A stretch of DNA of 64,000 bases from Pontivivens marinum. Its GTDB lineage: Bacteria; Pseudomonadota; Alphaproteobacteria; Rhodobacterales; Rhodobacteraceae. Made by a program: the position numbers and the translations under genes. Shown piece by piece: positions 62,020 to 64,000 of the stretch; position 1 is the stretch's first letter; each line of letters starts with the position of its first letter. The notes under the pieces are model-generated. The model was not told the DNA's origin. It did not search any database and was given only the letters and a program-made list of their open reading frames with translations. Location of the stretch: NCBI RefSeq assembly GCF_900231835.1, contig NZ_OCTN01000001.1:496001-560000 (forward strand), written 5' to 3'.

Positions 62020-62734
62020 CGATTTCTTCGAGCGCATCTGTAAGCCCCAGATCGCGCTCGAACTGACCCGTGCGCAAGAATGCCAGAACCTCCGCAATCA
62101 CAACGGGGTCGTTCATCATAAAGGTATGGGTGACGGGCAAAACGATCATATCCGTCATCCCCTCAACCCGTGTTTCCGCGACCGAAACCTTACCATCATC
62201 GGGACCGTCGATCAGCGCGGATGTCACGACATTCATCGTGCGATCACCCGCGATAACCCCGACCTCGAACCGCACGGGGCCAAGCTGGCTTGGCACAGAT
62301 GCAGCATCCGTTCCCAACTGCGCGCCTGCCTGCCCATTGATCCAGTTGAACACCGGCAAGTCGCGCAATTGATCCACCAGCTCCGCACCCTGATTGGGCG
62401 GTGCCAACATCACAACCCGTCCCAAACCCGCAATCGTGCTGTCCGACAGATATTGCCGCAGCACAATTCCGCCCATGGAATGGGTCACAAAATGTACCGG
62501 CTGTTCCCCTTGACAGGCCTGCACGCCATCGGGAACCGCATCGCGGGCCAGTTCATCTATCCGCCCCTGCTTGGACGGGTAGGTGTGGTTGACGACGCTA
62601 TACCCCTCACGCGAGAGGACCGTTTCCATAACGATCAACGACGCATCGGTACGGGCCAAGCCATGCAGCAGCACAACGCAATCCGCGAGCGCCACACCGG
62701 GAAGCAACATAAATATCAGGGCAAATCTAAACAT
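62000..62734 (-). CDS. Secreted alpha/beta hydrolase, triacylglycerol lipase-like
   Basis: A 244-residue exported hydrolase. Signal peptide about residues 1-17 (MFRFALIFMLLPGVALA). VVLLHGLART is the oxyanion-hole block, the nucleophile Ser is in VTHSMGG, and a C-terminal His in LPVTHTFMM is a likely catalytic His. Short lipase/esterase type; substrate unknown. The start at 62734 gives a clean signal peptide; an open frame to 62767 is less likely. It diverges from the Nudix gene. Confidence 0.83.
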   Translation of the reverse strand: MFRFALIFMLLPGVALADCVVLLHGLARTDASLIVMETVLSREGYSVVNHTYPSKQGRIDELARDAVPDGVQACQGEQPVHFVTHSMGGIVLRQYLSDSTIAGLGRVVMLAPPNQGAELVDQLRDLPVFNWINGQAGAQLGTDAASVPSQLGPVRFEVGVIAGDRTMNVVTSALIDGPDDGKVSVAETRVEGMTDMIVLPVTHTFMMNDPVVIAEVLAFLRTGQFERDLGLTDALEEIVTAPAQ

Positions 62735-62805
62735 GAGACTAAGATAGGCCGCTTTTCGTGTTTGCAATCACTTGCCTGAAAACTTCTTTCGCGCATCATG
62801 CGGCA

Positions 62806-63258
62806 ATGACAGACCGCTCCCCCCGACTAGCCGTGCGCGCCGTGATTGTAGAACAAGATCGCCTGTTTTTGGTGAATGCCTACCCCGGCAATCAATCCGA
62901 TCTATGGTGCTGCCCCGGTGGCGGTGTGGAGCGGCACGCAAGCATCCCCGACAACCTGATCCGCGAAGTGTTCGAGGAAACCGGCATGCGCATCGCCGTT
63001 GGGCGACTGCTGGCAGTCTCGGAATTTCATGCGCCCGCCAAAGATTACCATCAGGTGGATTTATTCTATCGCTGCACGATTGCCGACGGCTTTCCCGACG
63101 AGAACTGGCGCGATGCGGAGGGCGTGGTTAACCGCTGGCGCTGGGTCACACAGCAGGAATATGTCGGGCTGCGCGTAAAGCCCGACACGGTCGCTGAGAT
63201 GGCATTCGGCCCCGATGGCCCAGTGATTTACGACCCACTGGAGCCCATCGTGGATTAA
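62806..63258 (+). CDS. Nudix hydrolase
   Basis: A 150-residue Nudix-fold protein. The Nudix box reads CPGGGVERHASIPDNLIREVFEETGM. The REVFEETGM helix that binds metal is intact, but the conserved Glu of the G-x5-E step is Ala. This residue is not one of the main metal ligands, so activity may remain. The substrate (NDP-sugar, ADP-ribose, oxidised nucleotide or other) cannot be told. The start at 62806 fits the family. The 3' end overlaps the DUF2853 gene on the other strand by 4 bases. Confidence 0.85.
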   Translation: MTDRSPRLAVRAVIVEQDRLFLVNAYPGNQSDLWCCPGGGVERHASIPDNLIREVFEETGMRIAVGRLLAVSEFHAPAKDYHQVDLFYRCTIADGFPDENWRDAEGVVNRWRWVTQQEYVGLRVKPDTVAEMAFGPDGPVIYDPLEPIVD

Positions 63259-63593
63259 GCGAACACGCCCTCTTTGCCCTGCTGCTTTGTGATGATGTAG
63301 TACAAAACCGCGCGATATTTGTTGGTGTTTGAGCGGCCATAGGTATCGACGGCTTTCTCAACCGCTGCTTTGGCAGCAGCCTCATCGGTAATACCCAGCT
63401 TTTTCGTGCAGAAGTTATTCTGAACCGTCAGCATCTCACCCTCGGATGTTGCTGAAACGGTACTGCTATCGGCATTATAGATGGACGGACCGCAGGCGAT
63501 GGTCACTGCTGTCAGCAAGCTTTCATCAACGTCCATGCCGATTTTCTCTAGAGCAGCGGTGTATTTCTCGATCAGTTCTTGGCGTTTCGACAT
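63255..63593 (-). CDS. DUF2853 family protein
   Basis: A 112-residue soluble protein of the DUF2853 family. MSKRQELIEKYTAALEKIG, TIACGPSIYNADSSTVS and NKYRAVLYYIITKQQGKEGVF are the family blocks. The function is unknown; the fold is small and helical. AGGA precedes the ATG. No operon partner is evident: the DMT carrier gene ends 72 bases upstream on the same strand. Confidence 0.9.
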   Translation of the reverse strand: MSKRQELIEKYTAALEKIGMDVDESLLTAVTIACGPSIYNADSSTVSATSEGEMLTVQNNFCTKKLGITDEAAAKAAVEKAVDTYGRSNTNKYRAVLYYIITKQQGKEGVFA

Positions 63594-63665
63594 GGCAATG
63601 GTCCTCTCATCCCTACAGGCGCGGGCCAGTCGCCCGTCATGCGGAATCGTGCCAGTCGCGATCGC

Positions 63666-64000
63666 TTAGGGCAACTTTTTTCGCGATTTACTAAGGCCGA
63701 GGGCGATGCCGCCTAGGATTAGAATGGCCGATAGCGCAAAGGTTAGGTCGGGGGGCTCGGCCAAGAAAATCATGCCACCGGCCAGTGCGATTAGGGGGAC
63801 GGACAGTTGAGCAAGTGCGGCGACGGTGGCGTCTAGGCGTGGCAGGACCGAATACCAGAGCGCGTAGCCAATGCCGGAGGAGATTGCGCCCGAAGCCACC
63901 GCCATGATTATGCCATTCATTTCAGGTGTTTGGCCGGGGAAAAACAGCCATGTCAGCAGGCCCAGCGGGGCGGCAAACAGGAAGTTCCCGGCGGTGGCGC
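63666..64000 (-). CDS. DMT superfamily (EamA) transporter, partial
   Basis: C-terminal part of a drug/metabolite transporter; the 5' end lies beyond the window edge. The frame stays open to base 64000 without a stop. About four membrane helices are visible. SSGIGYALWYSVLPRLDATVAALAQLSVPLIALAGG is the second EamA repeat signature. The basic tail LSKSRKKLP ends it. Substrate unknown. Confidence 0.82.
   Translation of the reverse strand, partial: ATAGNFLFAAPLGLLTWLFFPGQTPEMNGIIMAVASGAISSGIGYALWYSVLPRLDATVAALAQLSVPLIALAGGMIFLAEPPDLTFALSAILILGGIALGLSKSRKKLP

Noticed and set aside
1-64000. tRNA, rRNA, CRISPR, insertion sequence or prophage
   Set aside because: Intergenic gaps are short and none showed cloverleaf-like arms, regular repeats, transposase genes or phage genes by eye. 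A small RNA could be missed without a covariance search.

Overview
The window is about 64 kb of GC-rich bacterial chromosome. It most likely comes from the order Rhodobacterales (Roseobacter-type Alphaproteobacteria). Family content points there: sdhCDAB, a Shemin-pathway 5-aminolevulinate synthase, a RegB/PrrB-type redox kinase, AddAB instead of RecBCD, phosphatidylcholine synthase, alphaproteobacterial glutamate-cysteine ligase, and the cluster tsaE-kinase-nucleotidyltransferase-addB-addA-trxA. I see no rRNA, tRNA, CRISPR array, insertion sequence, prophage or dedicated DNA-binding transcription factor. The stretch is mostly conserved core genome with short intergenic gaps. The organism assignment is inference from gene families, not from a marker gene.

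Layout. 0.1-4.4 kb (+): succinate dehydrogenase sdhC-D-A-[sulfotransferase-like ORF]-B, a terminator, and a decayed OmpA C-terminus at 4.5-4.7 kb. 4.7-13.4 kb: metabolic and transport genes on both strands (zapE, an MFS carrier, a BASS carrier, glpX, isochorismatase-like hydrolase, SnoaL-like protein, GlcD-like oxidase, thioesterase, GNAT, ExoD). 13.6-18 kb: carB, a small orphan, tdk. 18-20.2 kb (-): a MerA-like flavoprotein paired with a TVP38/TMEM64 membrane protein. 20.4-21.3 kb (+): rpmH-rnpA-yidD. 21.3-35.4 kb (-): one long co-directional run of hemA, cytochrome c, regB, a PAS protein, tsaE, an AmgK-like kinase, a MurU-like nucleotidyltransferase, addB, addA, trxA. 35.7-38.3 kb (+): hemE and yifB, divergent from hemA, with a perfect FNR-type box between hemA and hemE. 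38.3-45.4 kb: priA (-), then (+) transaldolase-like aldolase, DUF484, xerC, an amino-acid ABC binding protein and permease without an ATPase gene, and phosphatidylcholine synthase. 45.4-57 kb: FAH-family protein, gshA, GNAT, small envelope proteins, rsmE, ubiA, a large OmpA/BON-like protein with a coiled-coil partner, moaE-moaD-pgsA and uvrC. 57.3-64 kb: pteridine-reductase-like SDR, Ca/Na antiporter, S49 peptidase with a tiny zinc-ribbon membrane protein, DUF465, purE-purK, a secreted lipase-like hydrolase, Nudix, DUF2853 and a DMT carrier cut by the window edge.

How the parts fit. sdhCDAB feeds electrons from succinate to quinone. UbiA makes ubiquinone, and RegB is thought to sense the quinone pool. 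HemA and HemE make the haem needed by SdhCD and by the cytochrome c encoded just upstream of regB. The middle of the window is therefore rich in redox and haem functions, with both an FNR-type site and a quinone/thiol sensor. The most unusual local structures are a 12-bp stem-loop covering the Shine-Dalgarno and first ATG of yifB, a sulfotransferase-like gene bracketed by inverted repeats inside the sdh operon, the cytochrome c-regB-PAS run that lacks regA, the OmpA/BON-like plus coiled-coil pair, and the SDR whose active-site Ser is replaced by Asp with PTR1 spacing.
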